Below, in pieces: positions 46,447 to 57,120 of a stretch of 64,000 nucleotides of DNA; positions within the stretch are counted from its first letter, which is position 1; every line of letters begins with the position of its first letter. The DNA comes from Acidobacteriota bacterium. GTDB taxonomy: Bacteria > Acidobacteriota > Terriglobia > UBA7540. The translations under genes were made by a program, and so were the position numbers. The stretch lies in contig JAMCXS010000031.1 in assembly GCA_023474345.1 (NCBI GenBank), positions 1 through 64,000 of the forward strand. The letters run 5' to 3'. The notes under the pieces are model-generated. The model was not told where the DNA came from, made no database searches, and saw nothing but the letters and a program-made list of their open reading frames with translations.

Positions 46447-47833
46447 AAAGGGATCCCTTCTTATCATTGACGATGAGAAGGAGATTGTCGAAAGCCTTGA
46501 GGAGCTTCTAAAGTCAGCCGGTTATCAGACCAATACGGCGCTGTGCGCGGAAGAAGGTCTGCAAAAGCTCGGTCGCGAACCTTTTGACCTTGTGCTGCTG
46601 GACGTCAACTTACCTGATTCAAACGGCCTTGATGTGCTGCGGTCTATCAAGAGAGACTCGCCGGAAACCGCGGTCATCATGATTACCGCTTACGATTCCA
46701 GCCAGGTTGCTTTTCAGGCTTCGCGGGAAGGGGCCGAAAGCTACATCACGAAGCCTTGGGACAATGACAAGCTACTCCTCGAAATACGGAATCTGCTCGA
46801 CCGTTCCCGGCTTCAGGTGGAGAACATCTTACTCCGGCGCGCGCTCAAGCGCTTCGGCTTGCCGAACATCATCGGCAAGAGCGAGCGCATGCAGAGAGTT
46901 TTCGATTTGATTACACAGGTGGCCCCAAGCCGGGCTACTGTGCTGATCACTGGCGAGAGCGGGACAGGGAAAGAATTGGTAGCCAAGACGATCCATGCAA
47001 CCAGCCCCCGCGCCGATAAGCCGTTTGTCCCGGTGAATACCGGGGCAATGCCGGTGGACTTGCTTGAGAGCACTCTGTTTGGCCATGTAAAAGGCGCATT
47101 CACTTCAGCCATCGCAACCAAACGAGGCCTTTTCGAGGTTGCCGACCAGGGCACTATCTTTTTCGATGAAATCGGAACGGTCGGCGTTGAGACGCAAGCG
47201 AAACTCCTACGCGTGATCCAAGAGCGTGAATTCATGCGGTTGGGAGGAACCGAAACCATTAAAGTGGACGTTCGCATCCTGGCTGCCACCAACGCGGATC
47301 TAAAGAAGATGGTGCAGGCCAATACCTTTCGGGAAGATCTTTACTATCGCCTTAACGTCATCAGCATACCTTTGCCACCTCTTCGGGAGCGTATCGAAGA
47401 TATTCCCGTTCTGGTTGAGCACTTCCTGACGAAGTACTGTGCCGAAAACGGCCGCGAGGGTTTGACTTTTTCTCCCGAAGCGATGAAGTTGTTGATGGAT
47501 CACGATTGGCCCGGAAACGTCCGGGAGCTGGAGAACGCGGTGGAACGGGCCGTGATCCTTGCTTCAGGGCCATTGATTGGAACCGAGGCCTTGCCGGACC
47601 AGGTACTTGAAAATCATCGGTGCAGCGCGCCAGGTCACGCGCCCCAGGAAATGGAAGGGCGATCGCTATTCGACATAGTCGAGGAGTTTGAACGAAAGAC
47701 CATCATGGATATGCTTGCCCGATCCGGCTGGAGCCAGACGGAGGCGGCGGACCGCTTCAAGATTCCCCTTTCCACCCTGAATCAGAAAATCAAGCGCTTA
47801 AGGATTGATATCAAGCAACACCGCGGGACATGA
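46436..47833 (+). CDS. Sigma-54-dependent NtrC-family response regulator
   Basis: 466 residues. Receiver domain with D12/D13, phosphorylated D56 (LLDVNLPD), T84 and K106. The AAA+ domain has Walker A GESGTGKE (173-180) and Walker B IFFDEIG. The sigma-54-contact loop reads GAFTSA (220-225) instead of GAFTGA. A C-terminal Fis-type helix-turn-helix (about 425-460: WSQTEAADRFKIPLSTLNQKIKRL) binds DNA. The start overlaps the kinase end by 11 bases, with AGGAAG upstream, so the pair is translationally coupled. Targets unknown. Confidence 0.93.
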   Translation: MSVRKGSLLIIDDEKEIVESLEELLKSAGYQTNTALCAEEGLQKLGREPFDLVLLDVNLPDSNGLDVLRSIKRDSPETAVIMITAYDSSQVAFQASREGAESYITKPWDNDKLLLEIRNLLDRSRLQVENILLRRALKRFGLPNIIGKSERMQRVFDLITQVAPSRATVLITGESGTGKELVAKTIHATSPRADKPFVPVNTGAMPVDLLESTLFGHVKGAFTSAIATKRGLFEVADQGTIFFDEIGTVGVETQAKLLRVIQEREFMRLGGTETIKVDVRILAATNADLKKMVQANTFREDLYYRLNVISIPLPPLRERIEDIPVLVEHFLTKYCAENGREGLTFSPEAMKLLMDHDWPGNVRELENAVERAVILASGPLIGTEALPDQVLENHRCSAPGHAPQEMEGRSLFDIVEEFERKTIMDMLARSGWSQTEAADRFKIPLSTLNQKIKRLRIDIKQHRGT

Positions 47834-47874
47834 TATAATACGCTTTCAATCCGACAATCGGTGAAAGGTCTTCG

Positions 47875-48645
47875 GTGGGGCAAAATATATACCTATGCGC
47901 ACTGGCTTTCTTGCTGTGCGTAACTAAAGCACCAGCTCAGGGCTCAGCAGACTTGGCGGGGAAAACGGTTACCCTGACCCTCTTGGGGGCGGTCAGTTCC
48001 AATCAGCGGAACGGTTCACCTTTTCAGGCTCGCCTTGATACCCCTTTTGAAGCGGACGGGAAGGTTCTCCTTCCGCAGGGAACTATATTCGCGGGACAGA
48101 TCGTCACCAAACACGCCAAGCGTCTGTACCGGTCAGGATCGCTGCGCTTTGTGTTTCGCTCAATACGCCTCCCTGGCGGGAGGGCTTCCTTGACTGATCT
48201 GACGCTTCGGGCAATTGAGCCTGATGCGACGGAACGCAAACGGGTTCCGGTGCGACTTGATGATGAAGGGGGATTGCACCCCTATCTGAGCAAGAAGAAG
48301 TTGTTGCTAAACGTCGGCCTGTCACTCGCGATCGGCAAAGTTGCGGATGACGCCTCTGAAACGCTTGTCCGGTCATTGAGCATGGCCGGGGCGCGCTATT
48401 TTTCCTGGGGGAGCGGCGCGGCCTTCCTGTTGCTCCGTAGCAAGGGCGAGTCTGTAAAGCTGCCTCAAGGGACGCGTCTGGAAGTGGTGTTCCAGCGAGA
48501 TCCATCTTTTCAAGTTGCTCTTGCGGTCCTGCCTCTCGGTAAACCCCCGTGCTTCCTCGATGGCCCCATGACGTCCATCCTCAGATACCACGAGCAGTTG
48601 GGATTGTTCCCTGCAGTCCTGGTGGACTCCTTAGAATCAGATTAA
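47875..48645 (+). CDS. Exported protein of unknown function, TrbI/VirB10-like beta segment
   Basis: 256 residues with a signal peptide (about 1-22, ALAFLLCVTKAPAQG). The middle (about 45-130: NGSPFQARLDTPFEADGKVLLPQGTIFAGQIV) resembles the beta domain in the C-terminal part of TrbI/VirB10 proteins, but no secretion genes are nearby, and this is a weak family hint only. GTG start after GAAAGG. A TATAAT lies at 47834-47839, without a -35 at normal distance. It follows the response regulator by 41 bases and may belong to its operon or regulon. Convergent with the CPBP gene. Confidence 0.65.
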   Translation: MGQNIYLCALAFLLCVTKAPAQGSADLAGKTVTLTLLGAVSSNQRNGSPFQARLDTPFEADGKVLLPQGTIFAGQIVTKHAKRLYRSGSLRFVFRSIRLPGGRASLTDLTLRAIEPDATERKRVPVRLDDEGGLHPYLSKKKLLLNVGLSLAIGKVADDASETLVRSLSMAGARYFSWGSGAAFLLLRSKGESVKLPQGTRLEVVFQRDPSFQVALAVLPLGKPPCFLDGPMTSILRYHEQLGLFPAVLVDSLESD

Positions 48646-48670
48646 TCCCGCACGTCTGCTACTCAACTTG

Positions 48671-49504
48671 TCAAACATGCGGGATATGCGGAAATTTTTG
48701 GAAGTGTTGCGTCTGGATATAAAGGAGGAATATCAAGGTGCCGTTGTAGGCCAAGTGCAGAATATAGCTGGGAGTCACGGAACGTGTAATGCCTCGCGCC
48801 AATGAAAGGATAAGCCCGACAATCAGAATCATGATGACATGGTCCCAGGCGCCCCAGTATTCGGGAATATGAAGTCCCGCAAATAACAGTGCGGTGGCTG
48901 CGACGGCGAATGTGAGCCCACCGTGCTTCTCGAAAAATGCAAACAGAAGCCCGCGAAACAACAACTCCTCCATAAAAGGGGCGATTAAAACCGCAAACAC
49001 TGCGATCGCATACGCTGAGGACGGTGAGCTAAATAACTTTTCCAGCGGAAATCCTTTCTTTTCCGGCAAAAAAGGCGGGATGATCATGACAACCAGCGAC
49101 AGGGCGGTTCCTCCGAGGAAAAAACGAAGCACATTATGGCCACTCAGCTTTTCCCATCGCAGTCCTTCCCAAAATGGCTTGTGATAATAAACGGTGACGA
49201 GAAAATAGATATAAACAAATAGGAAGATGTAAAAAATGAACTGGAGCGTCAGCAGGAAAATCACATTCTTTTGCAGCCGGTAGATCGGGGTGGTCCAGCC
49301 AACAATCGGGGCAAGAACTGCATAGCCTATCGCAGCCGCCAGATTAGCAACAACCAAAGCCACAGGAATAAATAGGATGAACAGAAGAAGATCCCGGAGC
49401 CGCCACGTTTCACGCGGTGGGCGCGGGTTGGTTCCCGGCACAGGCTGCGGTTCAGCCAGGGTCCCAGGAGTCTTTTCGTGATCAGGATCTTGTTGAAAGA
49501 TCAT
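48671..49504 (-). CDS. CPBP family intramembrane metalloprotease
   Basis: 277 residues, at least six hydrophobic segments after a Pro-rich cytoplasmic N-terminus (1-34). The family motif EExxxR is present as EELLFRG (179-185), with further conserved His in FAGLH (about 212) and HLAYN near the C-terminus. Relatives (Rce1/CAAX-type) cleave prenylated or other membrane proteins, or act in bacteriocin self-immunity; here the substrate is unknown. AAGGAAGG lies close before the ATG. The gene is downstream of uvrA on the same strand. Confidence 0.88.
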   Translation of the reverse strand: MIFQQDPDHEKTPGTLAEPQPVPGTNPRPPRETWRLRDLLLFILFIPVALVVANLAAAIGYAVLAPIVGWTTPIYRLQKNVIFLLTLQFIFYIFLFVYIYFLVTVYYHKPFWEGLRWEKLSGHNVLRFFLGGTALSLVVMIIPPFLPEKKGFPLEKLFSSPSSAYAIAVFAVLIAPFMEELLFRGLLFAFFEKHGGLTFAVAATALLFAGLHIPEYWGAWDHVIMILIVGLILSLARGITRSVTPSYILHLAYNGTLIFLLYIQTQHFQKFPHIPHV

Positions 49505-49861
49505 AGGCCTTCCTTATTTTTAGCCACGATTGCGGCGAGCAAAAAGTGTTAATTTGTGCTGACCGGCTGAAGTGCAATCGTGACTTGTGACGTACACCTG
49601 TCCGTTTCTTTCTGCCCTTGGCCGGAGGAGTACGTTCCGGGTCTTTCCATAATACAGTACGACATCCATATTTGTGGTCGCGGTGTAGAGTTGCGCATGC
49701 CGAAGATTCGCAGCTAAGCTGAGAAGCTTTCCACGAGGGCCCTCCGAACTCAGCTCATCGCAGCGTTCGTGAAGCAAATAAGGGTTCCAGATTAACCCGC
49801 AGAGCGCTGCAAGCCCTCATCAAGCAGCCATTCCGTAGCGGTTGAATCCAATCCGCGAGTC
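49505..49861. other. Gap between uvrA and the CPBP gene
   Basis: About 357 bases. It includes a minus-strand frame of 85 codons (49520-49777), listed separately with low confidence. No terminator or other RNA structure is obvious. Confidence 0.4.
49520..49777 (-). CDS. Doubtful small ORF between uvrA and CPBP protease gene
   Basis: An 85-codon frame on the same strand as its neighbours, ending 16 bases before the CPBP start. The only starts are TTG and internal ATG codons and there is no good ribosome site. The product (AANLRHAQLYTATTNMDVVLYYGKTRN, C-terminal FARRNRG) resembles nothing I recognise. Its composition is protein-like, so I record it, but it may be chance. Confidence 0.2.
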   Translation of the reverse strand: MLHERCDELSSEGPRGKLLSLAANLRHAQLYTATTNMDVVLYYGKTRNVLLRPRAERNGQVYVTSHDCTSAGQHKLTLFARRNRG

Positions 49862-52705
49862 TCAGCCTGCCGATGAAAGGGCCTCGGTATGGGCTGAAGC
49901 CATCCGGCCTTGGTTCAGAACCGATGCTAACGCCTGGCCTGTAAAGGACCTTTTCACGCATGCGACCTCCTCGGGAGTTCCTTGGGCCACGATCCGCCCC
50001 CCGGCATCTCCGCCCTCGGGGCCCAAGTCAATGATCCAGTCGGCTTGCTTGATCACGTCCAGGTTATGTTCGATGATGACAACCGTGTTCCCCAAGTCGG
50101 CAAGGCGATTGAGGACCTGGAGGAGTTGCTTGACGTCGTCAAAATGCAAACCCGTCGTGGGCTCGTCGAGAAGATAAAGGGTGCGGCCGGTTTGCCGCCG
50201 GCTGAGCTCGCGAGCCAGTTTGATGCGCTGGGCTTCACCGCCTGAAAGCGTGGTTGCAGGCTGACCAAGACAAATGTAGCCAAGTCCGACATCTTCAAGC
50301 GTCTGAAGCTTTTGCCTGATTTGGGGGATGTTCTCTAAGACCGGCAGCGCATCCTTCACAGTAGAGTCCAGCAGGTCAGCAATTGAGTAGCCCTTATATT
50401 TTACGGCCAGGGTCTCCGTGTTATATCGTCGTCCGTTACACACTTCACAGGTAACGAAGACGTCCGGAAGGAAATTCATCTCGATGCGCCGCATGCCTTC
50501 ACCCTGGCAGGCTTCACAACGCCCCCCCTTGACGTTGAAACTGAAGCGGCCTGCGCGATAGCCCCTTTGCCGGGATTCGGGCAGGAGCGCGAAGAGCTCG
50601 CGGATAGGAGTGAACACTCCCGTGTAGGTTGCGGGATTCGAGCGCGGCGTACGGCCGATGGGAGCCTGGTCAATCACAATCACCTTATCGATCTGATCCG
50701 TGCCAACCAGCGCACGATGGGCGCCAGGCTCCTCGATTGCACGATAGAGCTGTTTTGCCAGCGCCCGGTATAGGATATCGCTTACCAGAGTCGACTTTCC
50801 TGACCCGGAAACCCCTGTCACCACCACGAGCAAGCCCAGGGGGAAATTGACGTCAATGTTCTTGAGATTGTTCGCGTGCGCTCCCAGGACGGACAGAGTC
50901 CTGCCGTTGGGTGCGCGCCGGACTTCCGGAATGCGAATTTCCCGCCGGCCTGAAAGGTACTGGCCAGTCAGGGAATCCTCACAGGCGGCTAATTGTTCCG
51001 GTGTGCCGCAGCCGACGAGGCACCCGCCCTGCTTCCCGGCGCCCGGGCCAAGATCAATCACGTAGTCGGCGCGACGGATAGTCTCTTCATCGTGTTCGAC
51101 CACCAGAACGGTATTTCCCATGTCGCGTAAATGCTCCAGGGTTTGGAGGAGCCGTTGGTTGTCCCGGGGGTGAAGCCCAATGCTCGGCTCGTCGAGCACA
51201 TAGAGCACGCCCCGGAGTTTCGACCCGATCTGGGTAGCCAGTCGGATACGCTGGCTCTCCCCGCTGGAGAGCGTCGCGGCGGAACGGTCAAGGCTTAAGT
51301 AACCCAACCCCACGGTGCTCAGAAATTCCAGGCGAGCGGAAATCTCGTTCACAATGCGTCGAGCCAGTATCTCCTCCCGCGCGTCAAGTTTGATGTTGTT
51401 GGCGGTTTTCTGCGCTTCGCTGACCGGTTGAGCCGTAAAGTCAGCAATCGAGAGACCCGCAACGGTGACGGCTAGGCTTTCCGGCCGCAGACGCTTGCCC
51501 TGGCAATCCGGGCACGGTTTCGCGGACATATACTGTCCGAACCACTCGCGGTAACTTTCGGAATTTGTCTCCTTGTACCAACGTTCGAGCAAGGGAATAA
51601 TTCCCGCGAAATTAACTTTACCCCGGATACCCCGTGGGGCTTTGCCGTACAAAAGCAGGTTTTGAATTTTGCTCGGAAACTTTTCAAAAGGAGTCTTTAG
51701 ATCAAAGTCAAGCTGCTCCGCTAAGCGGGCCAGACTTCGCTGCAAAAACGAAGAGCCGGAACCGGGTCCCAGGCCGCCGGCCAGCAGCGGCCGGGACCAG
51801 TCTACCACAACCTTGGCAGGATCAAATGAGAAGCGGCTGCCGAGTCCGCGGCAGGTCTCGCACGCCCCATACACGCTGTTGAAGGAAAAGGACCGCGGTT
51901 CAAGCGCGGGAATATTGATGCCACAATTCACGCACGCCCATTCCTGGGAGTAGAGTTGCTCTCTTCCGTCCACGACAGCAACCTGGACGATTCCCTTGGC
52001 CAGTTTCATGGCGGTCTCAATGGAAGCCGCAAGTCTTTTTTCGACGCCCGGCTTGATCAGCAGCCGGTCCACGAGAACCTCGATCGTGTGATTGCGCCTT
52101 CGGTCAAGCCGGATTTCCTCATCGAGTTGCCGTAACTGCTTGTCGACGCGGGCACGCACAAATTCTTCCTGGCCCAACTGCTCAAAGAGTTTTCGGAATT
52201 CCCCTTTCCGGCCCCGCACGATCGGCGCCAGAATCATAACTCGCTGGCCGGTATTTTCTTGAGCAGGACTTCCTTCGAGCGCCATAACCGATGAGACAAT
52301 TTGCTCCGTCGTCTGGCGCGAAATCGCCTGTCCGCATTGGTGGCAGTGGGGTATGCCGATTGTGGCGTAAAGCAGACGGAGGTAATCATAGATTTCCGTA
52401 ATCGTGCCTACTGTAGAGCGCGGGCTGCGGCTGGTGGTCTTTTGTTCGATCGAGATGGCGGGGCTTAGGCCCTCAACGGAGTCAACGTCAGGGCGTTGCA
52501 ATTGGTCCAGAAACTGACGCGCATACGCGGAGAGAGTCTGGACGTAGCGGCGCTGCCCTTCAGCATAAATGATGTCAAAAGCCAGGCTCGATTTTCCCGA
52601 CCCGCTTAACCCCGTTACAACAGTGAACGTGTTCCGCGGAAAGACTACATCAATATTGCGAAGATTGTGCTGACGCGCCCCTCGAACTGTAATTTGCTTA
52701 ATCAT
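49862..52705 (-). CDS. uvrA: Excinuclease ABC subunit A
   Basis: Damage-recognition ATPase of nucleotide excision repair, about 947 residues. Two ABC modules with Walker [14 protein letters not shown] and [13 protein letters not shown], and signature motifs [12 protein letters not shown] and [12 protein letters not shown]. Zinc modules: CHQCG early, CVNCG...CETC, and CEACQGEG...[10 protein letters not shown]. The frame runs 42 bases upstream of the chosen ATG at 52705 ([19 protein letters not shown], the normal family N-terminus), which has GAGAGG about 10 bases upstream. UvrB and UvrC are not in the window. Confidence 0.96.
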   Translation of the reverse strand: MIKQITVRGARQHNLRNIDVVFPRNTFTVVTGLSGSGKSSLAFDIIYAEGQRRYVQTLSAYARQFLDQLQRPDVDSVEGLSPAISIEQKTTSRSPRSTVGTITEIYDYLRLLYATIGIPHCHQCGQAISRQTTEQIVSSVMALEGSPAQENTGQRVMILAPIVRGRKGEFRKLFEQLGQEEFVRARVDKQLRQLDEEIRLDRRRNHTIEVLVDRLLIKPGVEKRLAASIETAMKLAKGIVQVAVVDGREQLYSQEWACVNCGINIPALEPRSFSFNSVYGACETCRGLGSRFSFDPAKVVVDWSRPLLAGGLGPGSGSSFLQRSLARLAEQLDFDLKTPFEKFPSKIQNLLLYGKAPRGIRGKVNFAGIIPLLERWYKETNSESYREWFGQYMSAKPCPDCQGKRLRPESLAVTVAGLSIADFTAQPVSEAQKTANNIKLDAREEILARRIVNEISARLEFLSTVGLGYLSLDRSAATLSSGESQRIRLATQIGSKLRGVLYVLDEPSIGLHPRDNQRLLQTLEHLRDMGNTVLVVEHDEETIRRADYVIDLGPGAGKQGGCLVGCGTPEQLAACEDSLTGQYLSGRREIRIPEVRRAPNGRTLSVLGAHANNLKNIDVNFPLGLLVVVTGVSGSGKSTLVSDILYRALAKQLYRAIEEPGAHRALVGTDQIDKVIVIDQAPIGRTPRSNPATYTGVFTPIRELFALLPESRQRGYRAGRFSFNVKGGRCEACQGEGMRRIEMNFLPDVFVTCEVCNGRRYNTETLAVKYKGYSIADLLDSTVKDALPVLENIPQIRQKLQTLEDVGLGYICLGQPATTLSGGEAQRIKLARELSRRQTGRTLYLLDEPTTGLHFDDVKQLLQVLNRLADLGNTVVIIEHNLDVIKQADWIIDLGPEGGDAGGRIVAQGTPEEVACVKRSFTGQALASVLNQGRMASAHTEALSSAG

Positions 52706-52979
52706 GCTCCCTGTGCCTCTCAGGGAAGTTCCGCGAGGTTGGCCCAATCCCCCATCTTAAAGCTCACCGCAAGAAGCGTCAAGCAAAGCAGCGCGGGCGA
52801 TGCCGAGCCCATTCCTGCTTGCACAGGCTCAGCAAGCGTTAGTGTAATTTGGCATCCCCGACTACCCCGTGAGGCTAAAGGTGTGAATGCCTATGCTCTG
52901 GGTGTCCCGGTTCGCCATGAGAGCCTCTTTGTCAGGTAGAGCGTCCTATTCCTGATGTCGTCAGCGCCACCAGCATTTT
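52706..52979. other. Intergenic region upstream of uvrA
   Basis: About 270 bases between the glycosidase stop and the uvrA start on the same strand. I see no LexA-like box, strong hairpin or gene. Confidence 0.4.
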
Positions 52980-55900
52980 TCAGACACGGTGGCATCGGAT
53001 CTCACGGTCAACGTAAGGAACCAGGCGGACAGGACCGCGCCAGCCGTCGCGGTCAATGTTTTTGAGGATGTAATAATATTCGCCTACAGCACGCGCATTG
53101 TCTGCGGTGTTAGCGACCCGAACTTTGATCCGGTTTATACCGGCGTGAAGGTGTTCGGTCGCCTCGAAGATATACGGTGCCCAGGGACGCAACCCCACAG
53201 AATTTCCGTTAATCCACGCTTCCGCTACAACGCCTACATCGCCGCAATCCAACAGAACGTGCTCGGCAAGTAGGCTCGAAGGAACCGTAACATCCTTTTC
53301 GTAAATCATGCGACCTGAAAAATGTTCCAGTCCCGGCACTTTCCACGTTCCCAGGGGCAACGAAGCCAAAGTGGTGGAGAAAGCGAACGGAGACTCCAGA
53401 CGCTCACCGGCAGCCACCCGCAACATGACAGATTTCGTGCCTTTGGGCAACTGAATCTCCCGGCTCGCGCTCACTTGTGTGCCATCTACAAAAGCCAGCC
53501 ACGGCGACTTTATTGGCGGAACCTTTAATGCCGACGCCAGTGCCGGCACTGGAAATTTGAGCCACCTAAAACCGGGCGAGACTTGACGTTGCGGGTCATT
53601 CAGGACCCGCGGAGACGTTATCAAGCCATCGATGGGCGTTCCATCCGAATGCTCCAGACGGCAGGTGAACGTCGCGGATTTCGGGTCTTCCGTATTGTGC
53701 AGGAATTTCAAAAGCAAGCTGTTCCAGCCGGAATGCAACCGGATTGGAACTCGCGCAGCAAAACCGTCCGTCAGGCGGTTATACAAAGGCCGGAGCCAGC
53801 GGGAATAGACTTCAGTTCCGTCCAGGAACGCCGCTCTGGGGCTGGAAGTCCCAAGGATCATCACGGCTTGAGTCTCCTCGCGGCTATAGATGTTAGTCTG
53901 GGCATAGACCGTCCCCTGCGGGGGTGAAAGGCGGAGAGGTTTGCCGTAATCCACAATGAAACTATTGGAGGCGTACGGCCCGCCTTCAATGATTACCGTA
54001 CCTAGGCTACCGCTATGCCCTGGGTGGACGTAACGATAATCAGCGGCATTCACCTGAAACCAATGAAGCCGCCGACCTTCCTGACCCGGGTAAACTGTGT
54101 TATAGTCCATCTCGTGCTCGGGAGGATAAGATTCTTCAAGGCCTCTATCTTCCCGATTAGGAAACGGGCCAATCACATTCCACTCGCGAATGGAGTGGTT
54201 CATTGGCGAAAGCCACAACGTGTTCCATTGAAGATGGTCCTGTTTTTGCCCATACCACCGCTCGCGCATCCCAACAGCCTGCGGGTCATCCGCGACAAGA
54301 GCGTACGGCAAAGCGATGGACGATCCTTCAACGGTGACACTCCAGTTCCCCGTTACTTCCAGTGGTTTCAGGTCAGGCGGGTTGTAGAGGCCCTTGAACT
54401 CTTGCCCTGCTTTGCCCAGGACCGCAACAAGGGAATGATGGTCTGTGACAACTCCCCGCCCACGAACTGTTACTTCGTTATTTTGGGCATTTGTGATGAA
54501 AATCTCATCAAAATTTGTGGATCTTAGAGCCAGCGTTTGTTCCGGCCCCGCGGCGTCAAAGACAACGTAGGCGGCGTCCCAAGGACCCAATGACATTCGG
54601 ACCGCCGTTCGGTCCCCGAGGCTCTGATAAAAGAGCGGGGTCCTTTCTGCAGTATGAGCGTTCCAGCGTTCAGGGCGGCCTTTGGCGCGAAGTTCCAAAA
54701 CATTCGTCCGGGTTGCGGAGGTGTCATTGACAACCCAGTAGAAATGCACCCCTTCTTTGATCTTATGCAAAACATATAGGTGATCAGTTGGTCCCTCTGT
54801 CACCTTGACATCGGGCTCGATAGCTTCCTGAACGGCTTGCAACAGATCTGGTACAGATTTTGGCACGAAGTAGGCGCGCCCCCCCTGCGCATTCCGTCTT
54901 AGCCGAAAAGCCCCTATGGTAGGACGGCTATCAAACGTTTCCTCGCATATTGCCTTCAGTGCCGGGTCATCCCGGCCGGTTTCCGTGGAAGTGGTTGGCA
55001 AACGCCGAAGAGCAATCACAGTGCCACCGGCCTTGAAGAAGTCTCGGACTCGCTGCGCAGTGGCTCGCCGCGTGGTGGACATGGGAGGAAGAATCAACAC
55101 CTTGAATTGCGAATCTGAAATCCGCAGCAAATTGCCCTCAATGCGGGACAGCCCCACGTAGTAATCATCAGCTACCTTAAAATCCAGACGCTCCTCGGTC
55201 AACTGCAGCTTCAATTGGGCATATTGATCGTTCGTGTCTGCGGCATCATCACTCCAGGAAGAATTTTGCAGGAGATATCCCAGATTCTCGCTGCGAAAGG
55301 CGGGAGCCGATTGTCCCCAGACTGATACCTGCGGATAGAAAACCACAATATCGGCAACATGCTGGCTTTCGCGGTTGACAAAGCTGATACGCCGCATCAA
55401 GTCCGCATAAGCTTGAAACCAGGGCAGATAAGGCTGGCTGCGGAACCAATCCGGAGGGAAATTGATTTTTGTCAGATCATAATCAAAAGCATGCGGGATG
55501 AACTCGCCGATATTCCAGGCTCCCAGGCAGTTTGATACTCGCCTCATGCCCTCGGGGCTTAAATAGGAACTTTCTCCCTGCACGCCCTGGTTTTCGCATA
55601 CCACATGCCGCCCCTCGAAATCCGCCACCGAGGCATTCTCTTTGAGCCATACGGATTGGCGTCCCCACTCAACCAGGGTGTCACACCCGGGATTGCTCAT
55701 GGAACGCAGGATGCGAAAGAAATCCCCCTGCTCGGATGGCCCCATGAACAACGACTCCTCCCAGACGTGACCGGAATGCTCGATATTATGTTGATGGCAC
55801 CAATCGGTAATTTGCTTGAAGAAGTTGTCGGAATAAAGTTCACTGACCGTGTCCAACAGGTCGCACCGCACCTTTTCCGTTTTGGAACCGATGTCATAGG

Positions 55901-56828
55901 TGAGCGCAGGTAGATAGGTTTCCAGCGAATAACCCGCCTTACGCCGAAACGTATCGAACAGTGCAGAAGTCCAGGGCAGCTTGGCCCCGTAATCACCCTC
56001 GTGATCGGCAAAGGTGGCAGGCATTGCGTTGCCAAAGTATTCCCCATACCTCCGGTGAAATTCTTCGTAATAAATCTCAATGAACTTGGCAATCGCCTCG
56101 CGGCTCATCAGATCCACGGTTCCGTGGTCCGGTTGCCCTATGGCGGCCTCTCGTCCGAAGGTAAACACAACCCAATCGCCATCAGGGGCGTCCCATTCAA
56201 TCTCTTTTGTCCCGTTTTCAAACGGGATGCTTTTCAGGCTGTCGCCGTCGAGCGCTTCGTAACCTATCTGTTTTGCGACTACCACCGCGACCGGCTTGGC
56301 GGGCAGCGGAATGCCAATGCGCCGGGGACCATGAACCCGTGTTTCCTCCGGGCGCAACCGATGAATCTGGAAATCGGGATTAGCGGCCACCACACGGCTC
56401 TTATTGATGCCCTTCATCCAGTAATCGCGTGCTTCGCCGCTCGGCCACTCGAATTCATCAACCATGCAGAGCGAAAAGCCGTACTCCCGTGCCGCCTTCA
56501 GTGCTTGGCCGACAGCCTCCCACCAAACATCGGAAAGATAAGGAGTCTCAAGGCCGTCGCGGTTGTGGACGTAAGCTCCGTATACGCCGTGATCGACCAT
56601 CTGTTTAATCTGCCGACGCAACTCTTCGCCTTCGAGCTTGCCGTTCCAGAACCAAAATGGCCGGATGCTATAGCGACGATCCGGATCTCGGAACTTTTCG
56701 TAGAGTGCTTCCAGCCCGCTGCGTTCACTCCCTTGTGTTCCGCTTAGCCGCCATGCTGGGCCTAGCGCCAGCCCGCCTAGCCCGAACGCGGTGATTTCAA
56801 CAAAACTCCGACGATTGATTTTGTTCAC
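52980..56828 (-). CDS. Tat-exported GH106-like glycoside hydrolase (alpha-L-rhamnosidase type)
   Basis: 1282 residues. Twin-arginine signal NRRSFVEITAFGLGGLALG (about 5-23). The N-terminal barrel opens with IRPFWFWNGKLEGEELRRQIKQMVDHGVYGAYVHNRDG and CMVDEFEWPSG, typical of GH106 rhamnosidase-type enzymes; candidate acids lie in FADHEGDYG and VVCENQGVQGESSY. Beta-sandwich domains follow, and the last (about 1130-1282) resembles a sugar-binding galactose-binding-like fold (AEAWINGNSVGLRPWAPYIF). GTG start after AAGGAGGT. It is last of three minus-strand genes with a FucP-like permease and a sulfatase-like enzyme, which points to use of a deoxyhexose-containing, perhaps sulfated, glycan. The exact activity is inferred. 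Confidence 0.78.
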   Translation of the reverse strand: MNKINRRSFVEITAFGLGGLALGPAWRLSGTQGSERSGLEALYEKFRDPDRRYSIRPFWFWNGKLEGEELRRQIKQMVDHGVYGAYVHNRDGLETPYLSDVWWEAVGQALKAAREYGFSLCMVDEFEWPSGEARDYWMKGINKSRVVAANPDFQIHRLRPEETRVHGPRRIGIPLPAKPVAVVVAKQIGYEALDGDSLKSIPFENGTKEIEWDAPDGDWVVFTFGREAAIGQPDHGTVDLMSREAIAKFIEIYYEEFHRRYGEYFGNAMPATFADHEGDYGAKLPWTSALFDTFRRKAGYSLETYLPALTYDIGSKTEKVRCDLLDTVSELYSDNFFKQITDWCHQHNIEHSGHVWEESLFMGPSEQGDFFRILRSMSNPGCDTLVEWGRQSVWLKENASVADFEGRHVVCENQGVQGESSYLSPEGMRRVSNCLGAWNIGEFIPHAFDYDLTKINFPPDWFRSQPYLPWFQAYADLMRRISFVNRESQHVADIVVFYPQVSVWGQSAPAFRSENLGYLLQNSSWSDDAADTNDQYAQLKLQLTEERLDFKVADDYYVGLSRIEGNLLRISDSQFKVLILPPMSTTRRATAQRVRDFFKAGGTVIALRRLPTTSTETGRDDPALKAICEETFDSRPTIGAFRLRRNAQGGRAYFVPKSVPDLLQAVQEAIEPDVKVTEGPTDHLYVLHKIKEGVHFYWVVNDTSATRTNVLELRAKGRPERWNAHTAERTPLFYQSLGDRTAVRMSLGPWDAAYVVFDAAGPEQTLALRSTNFDEIFITNAQNNEVTVRGRGVVTDHHSLVAVLGKAGQEFKGLYNPPDLKPLEVTGNWSVTVEGSSIALPYALVADDPQAVGMRERWYGQKQDHLQWNTLWLSPMNHSIREWNVIGPFPNREDRGLEESYPPEHEMDYNTVYPGQEGRRLHWFQVNAADYRYVHPGHSGSLGTVIIEGGPYASNSFIVDYGKPLRLSPPQGTVYAQTNIYSREETQAVMILGTSSPRAAFLDGTEVYSRWLRPLYNRLTDGFAARVPIRLHSGWNSLLLKFLHNTEDPKSATFTCRLEHSDGTPIDGLITSPRVLNDPQRQVSPGFRWLKFPVPALASALKVPPIKSPWLAFVDGTQVSASREIQLPKGTKSVMLRVAAGERLESPFAFSTTLASLPLGTWKVPGLEHFSGRMIYEKDVTVPSSLLAEHVLLDCGDVGVVAEAWINGNSVGLRPWAPYIFEATEHLHAGINRIKVRVANTADNARAVGEYYYILKNIDRDGWRGPVRLVPYVDREIRCHRV

Positions 56829-57025
56829 CCTGACCTCCTTGTTTACAGGAATTGAGGGCTATCGCATTAAACCGAATACGATTCTAATACCGGTCACTGG
56901 ATCTCGTACTTCTACTCTAATTTCTTATCAGAACGCTTTTCTTTGCTTCAAAATTACCTCTATCGCTCGCAAAGACGCAACTTTACGATTTGTTCAAAGC
57001 CATCTCCCGATAACGAGGTGACGCC

Positions 57026-57031
57026 ATTATA
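57026..57031 (-). promoter_or_regulatory. Possible -10 box upstream of the GH106-like gene
   Basis: A perfect TATAAT on the minus strand about 200 bases before the GTG start. The -35 position (GTCAGC at 17 bases) is poor. The rest of the 290-base gap (56829-57120) is AT-rich and without a gene. Confidence 0.3.
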
Positions 57032-57120
57032 CAACTGTCTTCTTCTTAGCTGACCACAAGAGGATGACAGCGCTTAAATGAAAAGCCGGCTAGCCAAGTA
57101 AAACTGGAGCGGGACGGAAA

